Below are positions 16,367-24,208 of a stretch of DNA of 64,000 nucleotides, one piece after another. Source of the stretch: SIG77 sp045589595 (GTDB lineage Bacteria > Verrucomicrobiota > Lentisphaeria > Victivallales > UBA1829); the NCBI GenBank assembly GCA_045589595.1, contig JAZNPK010000043.1, forward strand, positions 92,424 to 156,423. Reading direction: 5' to 3'. The position numbers were made by a program, and so were the translations under genes. The notes below the pieces were generated by a model, which did not search any database, was not told the origin of the DNA, and was given only the letters and a program-made list of their open reading frames with translations. Each line of letters opens with the position of its first letter. Within the stretch, counting starts at the first letter, position 1.

Positions 16367-17752
16367 TTACGGGATCAGATGCGAGCGGATTGAATAGCCC
16401 GGCACATCCACCGGGACTGTGCGGAGTTTTCTGCGGTAAACGGTTCTGCCGGAAGACACATACAACATGCCGTCCTGATAGGCGATCTGCTCCGCGGGAA
16501 CATCGCCGGGCAGGGGCAGGATCAGGTCGATCATTCCGGTACACCAGACGCCCTGTACGCCCAGTTCGGTTGCGGCAACAACACGGTTGTCCGGCAGGAC
16601 GGTGATATCTTTTGCGCCGGTGATGCGGCAATCGTGATGCAGATACAGCGGTGCCAGTTTGCAGCATTGCGCAAGGGAACCATCCGGCATGATGGACATG
16701 GCGAACAGATAGCGGCGCGTGCTGTCAGCGATATACAGCCGCCAGCGGTCGGTGGACCGTACGATGGCAGTGATCCTGCCGAATCCGGAAGCGACGACAC
16801 GGCGGTTGTTTTTTGTGCCGAGAAAGATTTTTCCGCCGGAGAATGTGTAGGTTCCTTTTCCGGTCCTGACCGGTTTCTTTTCCGGCATGGTCCCATTGCA
16901 GATCTCCCAGCGGGAACCCGGTTCCAGCAGTTGGCTGATGCGTCTCTGATTGAACAGGGGGCGGACTGTGGGATCGCTCTGCCAGTTCGCCCAGAGGAAT
17001 GTGACGATCCGCCGCCAGAGTGTACTGTCCTGTCTGCGGCAGCAGTGTCCTTCGCCGTTGAACTGTTCGTACCGGAAATCGTATCCGGCGAACTCAAACG
17101 TATCGGCGGCGTTCAGAGCGGCGTAAAGGGACGATCCGTCCACACCGGCAGGTTCTTCCGTACCGGCTGTCATATAGATCCGGATGGGGCGTGCTTCGCT
17201 TTTCCGGACGATGGTCAATGTTTCTTCGCCGCCCCGTTCTGCGGCAAACGTGGGACTGCTCAAGAAGGTGCGGCGGAAATAATCGTTCCGGAACCAGACA
17301 GCGTTCCATGCGAGGGTCCCGCCTGACGATCCGCCGGTAATGAAGTGCATATCAGGACTCTGATCCAGAACTGCGCCTGCGGTTTTTGCGGCGTGGGGGA
17401 TCAGTTCCTCCACCATGAAATCGGAGAAATCCCGGTTGTATTCATCAAATTCCTCCGTTCTCATGCCCCGCGGCAGACCTTTCGGCAGGGTAGGTTCCAG
17501 GATTCCGGGGTAGAAAAACAGCACCAGACCCGGCGGCATCAGCCCTTCATCCATAAATGCGGAAAGGAAGGGACACATGATTTCCGGCGTATGTTCCAGC
17601 AGGACATACAGCGCCAGATTTTTCCCCGATTTCAGTGCGGCGGGGGCGAGGTATGTGTGATAGGTGAACTTTGTGCCGGGTTCGTACTTTTTCCCGGTGT
17701 AAGTCAGATCTTTCTGCAGGGTGCCGGGTATCACGACGGTTTCTTCACTCAT
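16367..17752 (-). CDS. Alpha/beta-hydrolase esterase (Fes/esterase D-like) with C-terminal propeller-like region
   Basis: A 461-residue putative carbohydrate esterase. The N-terminal half is an alpha/beta hydrolase: nucleophile elbow ITGGSSGGTLA (Ser at about 142), an acidic residue after IYMTAGTEE, and the late His in FNGEGHCCRRQD. The C-terminal half (about 275-461) has short strand repeats such as DGSLAQCCKLAPLY, LPDNRVVAATELG and DGMLYVSSGRTVYRR, like an SMP-30/gluconolactonase beta-propeller. No signal peptide. AAGGA lies 9 bp before the ATG. It is last in a three-gene operon with an SGNH esterase and an amidohydrolase, which fits removal of acyl or aryl esters from plant or mucin glycans. 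Confidence 0.78.
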   Translation of the reverse strand: MSEETVVIPGTLQKDLTYTGKKYEPGTKFTYHTYLAPAALKSGKNLALYVLLEHTPEIMCPFLSAFMDEGLMPPGLVLFFYPGILEPTLPKGLPRGMRTEEFDEYNRDFSDFMVEELIPHAAKTAGAVLDQSPDMHFITGGSSGGTLAWNAVWFRNDYFRRTFLSSPTFAAERGGEETLTIVRKSEARPIRIYMTAGTEEPAGVDGSSLYAALNAADTFEFAGYDFRYEQFNGEGHCCRRQDSTLWRRIVTFLWANWQSDPTVRPLFNQRRISQLLEPGSRWEICNGTMPEKKPVRTGKGTYTFSGGKIFLGTKNNRRVVASGFGRITAIVRSTDRWRLYIADSTRRYLFAMSIMPDGSLAQCCKLAPLYLHHDCRITGAKDITVLPDNRVVAATELGVQGVWCTGMIDLILPLPGDVPAEQIAYQDGMLYVSSGRTVYRRKLRTVPVDVPGYSIRSHLIP

Positions 17753-17779
17753 AGATTCGGATCCTTTGTGCCGGATGTT

Positions 17780-18769
17780 TTATTTTTTCAGAAAAGATGT
17801 GCCGATCTGTTTTGCCAGATTGTGTGCCATGAACAGGAATCCGGAATCGTTGGGATGCAGACGGGCATCTTCAAAAAATTCCGGCAGATGCGGCACAAGG
17901 GGAACGCCTTCCACAATTTTGATCTGCGGAAATTTTTTACAGATCTGCCGCAGGATCTTGAGGGCATCTTCAAAGGTCCCGACTTTTTTGAGCTGATCCC
18001 GGTCTTTCCGCCAGATGGGCAGTATTGCCGCAATGGGCGTGCCCGGATACAGCACGGTCAGCTGCTTGAAAAATGCAGCGGCATCCTGACGGAATGTTTT
18101 GGCGTCCGCCTTTTTTGACCAGTCGTTCGTACCGTACGCCACGGTGATCAGGTCCGGCTTGACCGGGTCCGGTTCCGTGAGCAGTGCGGGATTGAACACT
18201 TCCGCACCGATGCCTTTGTTGAAGATCTCCACCTGCCATTCAGCCGCCAGCTGATTGGGATATGCGAGGCTGGGATAATGGGCGTCATAGCCCTGGGTGA
18301 TGGAGTCTCCGAAACAGATCACGGTGCCTTTGACGGGTACGGGCAGAACCTTTGACGCATCCTTGAAAACAAGTTTTTTCAGGGAGAACCGTTCCAGACC
18401 GGGCAGCCACACCGACAGGGTGTTCATTGCGCCGTCCAGCGGTATTTCAAAACTGATTTCAGGCTGTTCGTGAAAGTTTTCCGTTTCTTCGTGCCGGATC
18501 ATAACGCCGTTGAGAAAAACATCGATCCCTGCATAACTGCGGGACGATCCCTGCCGGAACAGTCCGGTCAGTGCAACGGCGTTTGCATCGGTCTGACATT
18601 CGATCCGGATACCGGAAGCGGCGCGTGCTTTCATGGCGAAATCGGGATTATCCCGGTACGCCGCCATCTGTGCGTCTGTCATACGGTAAAATTCGTATGC
18701 GCCGCCTTCGCGTGCGATGCGGACTGCGCCGCGTGTGATCTGCCGCAATAATGCGAGGTTTGTGTTCAC
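17780..18769 (-). CDS. SGNH hydrolase, carbohydrate-esterase type (two-domain)
   Basis: A 329-residue protein with an N-terminal jelly-roll-like domain (about 1-145), as in two-domain SGNH acetyl-esterases (CE2-like layout), and a C-terminal SGNH domain. Block I is VICFGDSITQGYDA (Ser nucleophile), block III VAYGTNDWS, and the terminal pair HPNDSGFLFMAHNL supplies Asp/His. It starts with GTG at 18769 behind AAAGG, 3 bp after the upstream amidohydrolase stop, so the two are tightly coupled. It probably removes acetyl groups from oligosaccharides in the cytoplasm. Confidence 0.82.
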   Translation of the reverse strand: MNTNLALLRQITRGAVRIAREGGAYEFYRMTDAQMAAYRDNPDFAMKARAASGIRIECQTDANAVALTGLFRQGSSRSYAGIDVFLNGVMIRHEETENFHEQPEISFEIPLDGAMNTLSVWLPGLERFSLKKLVFKDASKVLPVPVKGTVICFGDSITQGYDAHYPSLAYPNQLAAEWQVEIFNKGIGAEVFNPALLTEPDPVKPDLITVAYGTNDWSKKADAKTFRQDAAAFFKQLTVLYPGTPIAAILPIWRKDRDQLKKVGTFEDALKILRQICKKFPQIKIVEGVPLVPHLPEFFEDARLHPNDSGFLFMAHNLAKQIGTSFLKK

Positions 18770-18772
18770 GGA

Positions 18773-19678
18773 TCAACCTTTCCGGATGAAGGATTTGTAG
18801 TTTTCTTCCGTCATTTTGTGGAAGATGTCGCGGAAATCGATGGTTTCGCGTCCGTTGCGGAGGAACTTCAGATCCCGTTTCACCTGAACCGGATCGGAAT
18901 AGATGCTGTGGAGATGTTCAAATTTTTCCTGATCGAACTCGTAAGTTTCTTTTGCGAAATCGGAATTGAAATTATTGGTGTTCATGTCGGAGCCGTACAT
19001 GATGCGTGAGCCGAGTCCGTACGTGCCGAGCCCGATCTTTTTGAAGGCTTCTTCCCGGTCGAATTCCGGAGCGCCGGGGGAGCAGTCGATATACATTTCC
19101 GGTGCATCCCCGTAGTAGTGCTGCGCGGCATTGAATTTGCCGAAAAGGGCAATACATTCACTGGTCCACGGCCATGAGATGTGCGCGAGAGCGAAACGGA
19201 GTTTTTTGACGCTGAGGAGACATTCAAAGGAGAGGGGGCGGTTGTAGAAACTGGAAACTTTGCCGTCCCACAGAATCCCGGAATGGAATGTGACCGGCAG
19301 ACCGACTTCCGCACATTTCGCATAGGTCTTCAAGCCTTCTTCCGGATAATGAGTGCCGCAGATCACTTTGAAACCGCGTATCCCCTGTTCCGCCGCGTAC
19401 TGCACCTGTTCTTCCGCATCGGGTTCTGTGGGGTCGATCCAGTAGAACGGACAGAAGGTATCCGGCAGTTTTGCGCAGAAATCCAGCACGGCGTGGGTCC
19501 GTTCCTTATTGGTCGGCGGGGTCGTGCCGTAGTAGGAGAGGTCATTGGCGGGGGGAATACTGAAAATACAGCCGCCGCCGATGTTTGCCGCCTGACATTT
19601 CTTCAGAAAATTTTCCGGAGCGTCCTGTTTGCCGGCATAGAGTTCCGTGTACATGTGGATGTGGGAATCAAAAATCAT
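18773..19678 (-). CDS. Metal-dependent amidohydrolase, TIM-barrel (COG2159-type)
   Basis: A 301-residue amidohydrolase-2-type enzyme. It begins MIFDSHIHMYTEL with the HxH metal motif at the first strand, contains FKVICGTHYP and VTFHSGILW (third metal His region), FALAHISWPW (fourth-strand His) and IMYGSDMNTNN (terminal metal Asp). Related enzymes include decarboxylases and lactone hydrolases acting on aromatic or sugar acids. GGGAG precedes the ATG by 8 bp. It is the first gene of the operon with the two esterases, so a lactonase- or decarboxylase-like step on a released acid is plausible but not proven. Confidence 0.8.
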   Translation of the reverse strand: MIFDSHIHMYTELYAGKQDAPENFLKKCQAANIGGGCIFSIPPANDLSYYGTTPPTNKERTHAVLDFCAKLPDTFCPFYWIDPTEPDAEEQVQYAAEQGIRGFKVICGTHYPEEGLKTYAKCAEVGLPVTFHSGILWDGKVSSFYNRPLSFECLLSVKKLRFALAHISWPWTSECIALFGKFNAAQHYYGDAPEMYIDCSPGAPEFDREEAFKKIGLGTYGLGSRIMYGSDMNTNNFNSDFAKETYEFDQEKFEHLHSIYSDPVQVKRDLKFLRNGRETIDFRDIFHKMTEENYKSFIRKG

Positions 19679-19730
19679 ATTGTTACTCCCTGATTCAGAT
19701 TGTTGTGGTTCAATATTGCAAAACTGCGTT

Positions 19731-19759
19731 AAAATAAATCCATACGGTCATTTTTTCAA
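19731..19759 (-). promoter_or_regulatory. Sigma-70 promoter for the 19678-to-16367 operon
   Basis: Minus-strand TTGAAA (19759-19754), 17 bp, TATTTT (19736-19731). It lies back to back with the promoter of the plus-strand glycan operon, so a shared regulator is possible. Confidence 0.6.
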
Positions 19760-19803
19760 GCAGGATTTTTCAGTATTTTTCCTGCTTTTTACGCAGGTTT
19801 CTC

Positions 19804-19832
19804 TTGAAAATAAGAGTTATCACTGATATATT
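19804..19832 (+). promoter_or_regulatory. Sigma-70 promoter for the 19888-24073 operon
   Basis: TTGAAA (19804-19809), 17-bp spacer, TATATT (19827-19832), 55 bp upstream of the ATG. GAGG provides the ribosome-binding site. Confidence 0.7.
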
Positions 19833-19887
19833 CCGGAAACAACAGATCAATCACGATTGCAATTCAAAGTAAAATGAGGCTGAAAAC

Positions 19888-22392
19888 ATGAAACACCGAT
19901 CTTTTTTTCCGTGTCTCGGTCTTGGCTCTGCGCTGCTGCTGACGGCGCTGGGGCTTTCTGCCGCAGAACCGCAGCCGCTGCTGCAGTTTGACGGTACCGC
20001 CGCTCCGGCAGATGTCCGGCTGAATTGGGATGAAATCAGCAAACGTTCCACGGATGCAGCGCTCGGCTTTTACATCCGTTTCGACAAAAAAAGTGAACCT
20101 GCCAAAACGGCAGCCGATGCCAATTTCGGGTTGTTCGACTGCGTGCTGGATCAGCGCGGTAAAATCGTGTTCACCTACTATGCGAAGGTGACAGATCTGC
20201 TGGGACCGTGGATGCGTTTTGAAAGCCGCGATACGTTTGAGGTCGGCAAGACATATCATGTGGAATTTTCTTATTCCGACCGCCGCCGGAGCATCATTTT
20301 CAATGTGGACGGGCTTGTGCAGTATGAAAATGACAATCCGGATGTACCTGCGTTCTGCATCCGCCCCTTCCGGATCGGTAAAAACTTTTCCGGTTCCATC
20401 CGCGATTTCCGTCTTTACGATATGCCCCTGCATACGGAATATCTGCGGATCGCTCCCGTTCAGCCCGACCGCGCAGCTGTGCTGGAAAACAGTCTGAAAG
20501 ATGCGCTGGGCAAAACGCAGAACAGTGCGCTGAAAAAATATCTGGGCGACCTTCAGGCGGATCTTGCCGGATTGCAGAAGCGTCAGGGCGGCGATAAAAA
20601 AGTCGTAACGCTCCACGAATGGAACGCGCTCCGTGATCAGATCCGGAATGCGTCGCGGATCGCCGGAGAGATCGGTAAAGCAGGCGGCGTGAAAGACGGA
20701 GTTGTGACGGCTTACACGGTACGACCCACCAGTCAGGAAGCCGTTACGCCTTACATCCTGCCGGAAGAAGGCGTGCTGACCGGCAAACTGAATGTGATCG
20801 CCGCAAAGGGTGAATATGAATCCGCCTCCTTCCTGGTGGTCCCCTTCGCGCCGGTGAAGAAATTTCTGCCTGTGATCGGCGAACTGAAAAACGAAAACGG
20901 GACCGTCCTTCCCGGATCCGCCCTTGATCTTACGCTGGTCAAGCGGACCTATACCAGCGGCGGTGCATGGCTGACTTATCACGGCGACAAACGTATGCGG
21001 ATCCTGACGCCGGATCTGCTCATCCATGATGATGCACTGATCAAAGTGGATGAATTCCGCCAGACCCACAGCATCCGCGTCAATTATCCGGAGGGTGTCA
21101 CCTATCTGGATATCACCACACGCGCGCCGAATCTCCAGTCCTATCCCTCCGATCTGCCGTTCCGCGATGCGGATACCCTGCAGCCTGTGGAACTGCCGGA
21201 GGCAGGCAGGAATCAGCAGTACGTTCTGACGCTCCGGGTGCCGGAAAATCAGGAACCGGGACTTTACCGCACGACCGTAACGATGCTTGCAGACGGGAAA
21301 AAAGCCGGTCAGTTGGCTCTTGCAGTGCGGGTGCTGCCCTTTGAACTGCCGGAGGCACGGACTTATTACGATCCGGACCGTCTTTTCTTCGGGTTCTTCT
21401 CCCACAAAGTCTTTACGGGCAATCCTACGGAAAAAGCAGTTGAAGCGCGTTACCGTAATATGAAAGCCCACAATATGCTTTATCCGGGCAATTGGCCCGA
21501 TCCCGTCAAACAGCCGGAACTGTTCCAGCTTCATGTGGATATCCGCAAGAAAGTCGGTCTGCCGGAACATACCATTTTTGCAGGCAGTTCCGCCGACAGA
21601 GCCTGGTTGAGGATGCCGAAAGAAAAACGCACGAAAGAGGTCTATGAACAGCATATCAAAGAATGGAAAGCGGAAAAAGATCAGTTTCTCGCCGCCTTTG
21701 AAAAAGCTTACGGACACCGGAATGTGTTTATGTGGGGCGTTGATGAAGCATCCCATTATGCCACGATCGTTCATAATCAGGTTCCCGGCTGGCAGGCACT
21801 TCATGAACTGGGCGGCAAGATCCTGACCACCGGATCCTACCGGAACGAAAAATGGGTGGCGGATATTCAGGATATGCACGTACACAGTTATGTGGTTCCC
21901 CGTTCTGCGGAGATCTGGCACGCGGCGGGCGGCAGGATCATGAATTATGCCGAACCGTTCCCCAGTATCGAAAATCCCCTGACATACCGGAGCAAGATCG
22001 GGCATAATATGTATTTCAGCAATTATGACGGCACCATGATCCACGGATACTGCGTGATCACCCGTGTCAATCCCTTTGCCAAGGACTACGGCGGAAGTTA
22101 CCGCCGTTTTGCCATGGTCTTCCCCCAGCAGGACGGTGTGATCAGCACACTGGCGATTGCCGGAGTCCGGGAGGGATTCGATGACATCCGTTACTTCTCC
22201 ATGCTTCAGCTTCTTGCCAGAGATGCCATGAAGAAATCAACGGCATCCGAACTGGTCCGCGAAGCCCGTCGCGCCATGGCGTGGCTTGCACAGCAGAAAA
22301 AAGTGGAAGGCGATCCCGATGAGGTGCGGCTCCGTACCATCGAGCGTATTCTCAATCTCCGGAACCTGATGAAAAAATATGGGGTGAAATGA
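19888..22392 (+). CDS. Secreted LamG-like/glycoside-hydrolase-like protein (DUF4091-type)
   Basis: An 834-residue exported protein with a Sec signal peptide (about 1-25, ending LGLSAAEP). Residues about 30-190 look like a concanavalin-A/LamG laminin fold (LGFYIRFDKKSE, RIGKNFSGSIRDFRLYD). After a helical linker comes a beta domain (about 290-480). Then there is a TIM-barrel-like region with HRNVFMWGVDEASHY, and a terminal GVREGFDDIRYFSML like the WEGIDDYRY motif of DUF4091-type glycoside hydrolases. It probably degrades glycans in the periplasm or outside. Its stop overlaps the next start as ATGA, marking the first gene of a translationally coupled trio. No exact GH family is assigned. Confidence 0.75.
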   Translation: MKHRSFFPCLGLGSALLLTALGLSAAEPQPLLQFDGTAAPADVRLNWDEISKRSTDAALGFYIRFDKKSEPAKTAADANFGLFDCVLDQRGKIVFTYYAKVTDLLGPWMRFESRDTFEVGKTYHVEFSYSDRRRSIIFNVDGLVQYENDNPDVPAFCIRPFRIGKNFSGSIRDFRLYDMPLHTEYLRIAPVQPDRAAVLENSLKDALGKTQNSALKKYLGDLQADLAGLQKRQGGDKKVVTLHEWNALRDQIRNASRIAGEIGKAGGVKDGVVTAYTVRPTSQEAVTPYILPEEGVLTGKLNVIAAKGEYESASFLVVPFAPVKKFLPVIGELKNENGTVLPGSALDLTLVKRTYTSGGAWLTYHGDKRMRILTPDLLIHDDALIKVDEFRQTHSIRVNYPEGVTYLDITTRAPNLQSYPSDLPFRDADTLQPVELPEAGRNQQYVLTLRVPENQEPGLYRTTVTMLADGKKAGQLALAVRVLPFELPEARTYYDPDRLFFGFFSHKVFTGNPTEKAVEARYRNMKAHNMLYPGNWPDPVKQPELFQLHVDIRKKVGLPEHTIFAGSSADRAWLRMPKEKRTKEVYEQHIKEWKAEKDQFLAAFEKAYGHRNVFMWGVDEASHYATIVHNQVPGWQALHELGGKILTTGSYRNEKWVADIQDMHVHSYVVPRSAEIWHAAGGRIMNYAEPFPSIENPLTYRSKIGHNMYFSNYDGTMIHGYCVITRVNPFAKDYGGSYRRFAMVFPQQDGVISTLAIAGVREGFDDIRYFSMLQLLARDAMKKSTASELVREARRAMAWLAQQKKVEGDPDEVRLRTIERILNLRNLMKKYGVK

Positions 22393-23483
22393 TGAAACAT
22401 CTGCGCATATTTACTTTTCTCTTTCTGCTCTTCTGCAGCGCCGCTGTGCTTCACGCACGGAAAAATTTCTATCAGGTGCAGTGGCAGAATCCGCCCGCAC
22501 CTTCGGCAAAGATCCTGTCCGGAAAATGGGATTTCAATTTCAGACCGTACAGCACCGGCAGCGCTGAAACGCTCTGGACAGACCCCGCATTCCAGCGGGA
22601 TGTCACATCCGGCAAACAGACTGCCGGAGCGCGTCCCACGGCGGTTTCCGTCTTCTGTGATGAAGCGGGATTTGCCTTTTATGTTTTTGCCGGTGAACCT
22701 GAACTTGAGATCAGTTTTGCCGCCGGGAAAGATGCACCCACCAGTATGCTGGAATGTTATGTGATCCCCGGTACTGCCGACAGCGAAAAGATCGAACATT
22801 ACTATCAGTTCATCATCGACCAGAAAAACAATACCATCCGGGATTTTCCGTGGCTGATCGATGCCCGCGGCTTCCAGTCGATGAACGGTCAGTTCCGACC
22901 CGAAACCGCTTATCTGCCCAACGGTTATCTCACCAAAATGGCGTTCCCGTGGCATTTCTTCTGGGACCGTCTGCCTTTCCTGACGCAAGACAGTAATATC
23001 TGGCGTCTCGGCGTTATGCGCTGGTGTCCGGGCGGTGGACAGACCTGGGGCGGGATCGTGCATGAAGTCAGCCGTATGGGATACATCCACTGGCCGGAAT
23101 TCACACCGGAACGCAAAGGCGCCATTATGAAACTGATCCTGCGTCACGCATGGATCAAATTCAATGCGCTGAAAACGGATCTGGTCCCTGCCAACTATCC
23201 GGCAGATGTTTCCCCTTACATCCGGGAACTGCCTCCCGTGATCCAGTCCTTTAATTTCATTCCCCAGTATCAGGAATTCTGTGCGGCGGAACTCAATGAG
23301 ATGGTGGCGGATCGTGAAGCCATCGGGAAGGGCATCAGCGAATTTGATAAACTCACCCCGGCTGAACAGGAATCTTTCTACCGCATCAATGCTCCGAAAC
23401 TGATGAATTTTGAACATGATGTCCGGAAGGCGTTCCGCCTCTGGCTTGAAGATAAGCTTATTACAGGAGAATCCGCAAAATGA
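22389..23483 (+). CDS. Secreted CBM9-like carbohydrate-binding domain protein
   Basis: A 364-residue exported protein with a signal peptide (about 1-23, ending VLHARK). The body resembles the family 9 carbohydrate-binding fold seen in DOMON/CBM9-like proteins: paired strands around FCDEAGFAFYVFAGEPELEI, MLECYVIPG, and a C-terminal strand set with WRLGVMRWCPGGGQTWGG and YIHWPEF. The last 100 residues are helical. Starts overlap both neighbours (ATGA at 22389 and 23480), so its level is tied to the glycosidase-like protein before it and the small protein after it. It may hand ligands to that enzyme. Confidence 0.6.
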   Translation: MMKHLRIFTFLFLLFCSAAVLHARKNFYQVQWQNPPAPSAKILSGKWDFNFRPYSTGSAETLWTDPAFQRDVTSGKQTAGARPTAVSVFCDEAGFAFYVFAGEPELEISFAAGKDAPTSMLECYVIPGTADSEKIEHYYQFIIDQKNNTIRDFPWLIDARGFQSMNGQFRPETAYLPNGYLTKMAFPWHFFWDRLPFLTQDSNIWRLGVMRWCPGGGQTWGGIVHEVSRMGYIHWPEFTPERKGAIMKLILRHAWIKFNALKTDLVPANYPADVSPYIRELPPVIQSFNFIPQYQEFCAAELNEMVADREAIGKGISEFDKLTPAEQESFYRINAPKLMNFEHDVRKAFRLWLEDKLITGESAK

Positions 23484-24073
23484 AATATTTTCTTCTGACT
23501 CTTTTGTTTGCCGCTGCAGGTATCGCCGCCGCAGCAGAGAAAAAACCGTCGCCGCCGCCGTCGCCCTATCATCAGGCGCAGACAGTTGTGAAGGAATCGA
23601 CCCGTTGGCTTACCGGCCCCACCATGGCGGGATACGAAGAAGGCTGCCGTATTCTGGATGAAGCGATCCCTGTGACGAAGGGCGGTCTGAAAACCAGTAT
23701 GATCGTTCTGAAATGCGAATGGCTGTGCGCAATGAAAAAATTTGCAGAAGCCGAAGCGCTTGCTGCACAACATCTGCAGGAATCGCCCAAAATGTTCCCG
23801 CGGGATAAAGCCAGACTCATCTGTGTCCGCGGCAGATGCTGTTTCGATCAGGAAAAATGGGCGGAAGCAATGGCGTTTTACACAACAGTCGACCCCCAAA
23901 TGCAGTTCCTCTGTCTCTTTGAAATGGCAACTGCCTCTATGGCTCTCGGAAAATACAAAGATGCGGAAATGTATCTGGATCTTCTGGTGAAACGCGGCAC
24001 TGCCCAGAAACGCCTTTATGGCGCGGCACTGGAAAATCTGAAAAAATTCAATGGTACCGCCCCTGCAAAATAA
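23480..24073 (+). CDS. Small exported helical (TPR-like) protein
   Basis: A 197-residue protein with a signal peptide (about 1-20, ending AAAEKKPS) and a helical body. The helix pairs are TPR-like (AEAEALAAQHLQESP, WAEAMAFYTTVDPQMQFL, YKDAEMYLDLLVKRG). The start overlaps the upstream stop as ATGA. It has no enzymatic motif and may be a scaffold for the two secreted partners. Third and last gene of the trio; a terminator-like hairpin follows. Confidence 0.65.
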   Translation: MKYFLLTLLFAAAGIAAAAEKKPSPPPSPYHQAQTVVKESTRWLTGPTMAGYEEGCRILDEAIPVTKGGLKTSMIVLKCEWLCAMKKFAEAEALAAQHLQESPKMFPRDKARLICVRGRCCFDQEKWAEAMAFYTTVDPQMQFLCLFEMATASMALGKYKDAEMYLDLLVKRGTAQKRLYGAALENLKKFNGTAPAK

Positions 24074-24094
24074 CAGCCCCATCCACTGAAACTG

Positions 24095-24132
24095 AATCCG
24101 TCACTTCCTGCGGGGAGCGGCGGATTTTTTTT
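24095..24132 (+). terminator. Intrinsic terminator after the 19888-24073 operon
   Basis: AATCCG (24095-24100) pairs with CGGATT (24121-24126), with an inner CTTCC/GGGAG stem, followed by eight Ts. Confidence 0.6.
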
Positions 24133-24141
24133 GTTTTCTGC

Positions 24142-24170
24142 TTGTTTTTTTGTCTGTTCCGTGCTATTGT
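24142..24170 (+). promoter_or_regulatory. Weak sigma-70-like promoter for sialate O-acetylesterase
   Basis: TTGTTT (24142-24147), 17-bp spacer, TATTGT (24165-24170), about 40 bp upstream of the ATG at 24209. The T-rich context makes this call uncertain. Confidence 0.35.
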
Positions 24171-24208
24171 TCCATGAAACGGAACTGATACAAAAGACAG
24201 GAACCAAC

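Noticed and set aside
19864..22044. A 726-codon minus-strand frame opposite the LamG/DUF4091-like gene
   Set aside because: Covers the plus-strand promoter-proximal start and signal peptide and has no ribosome-binding site or recognisable fold.
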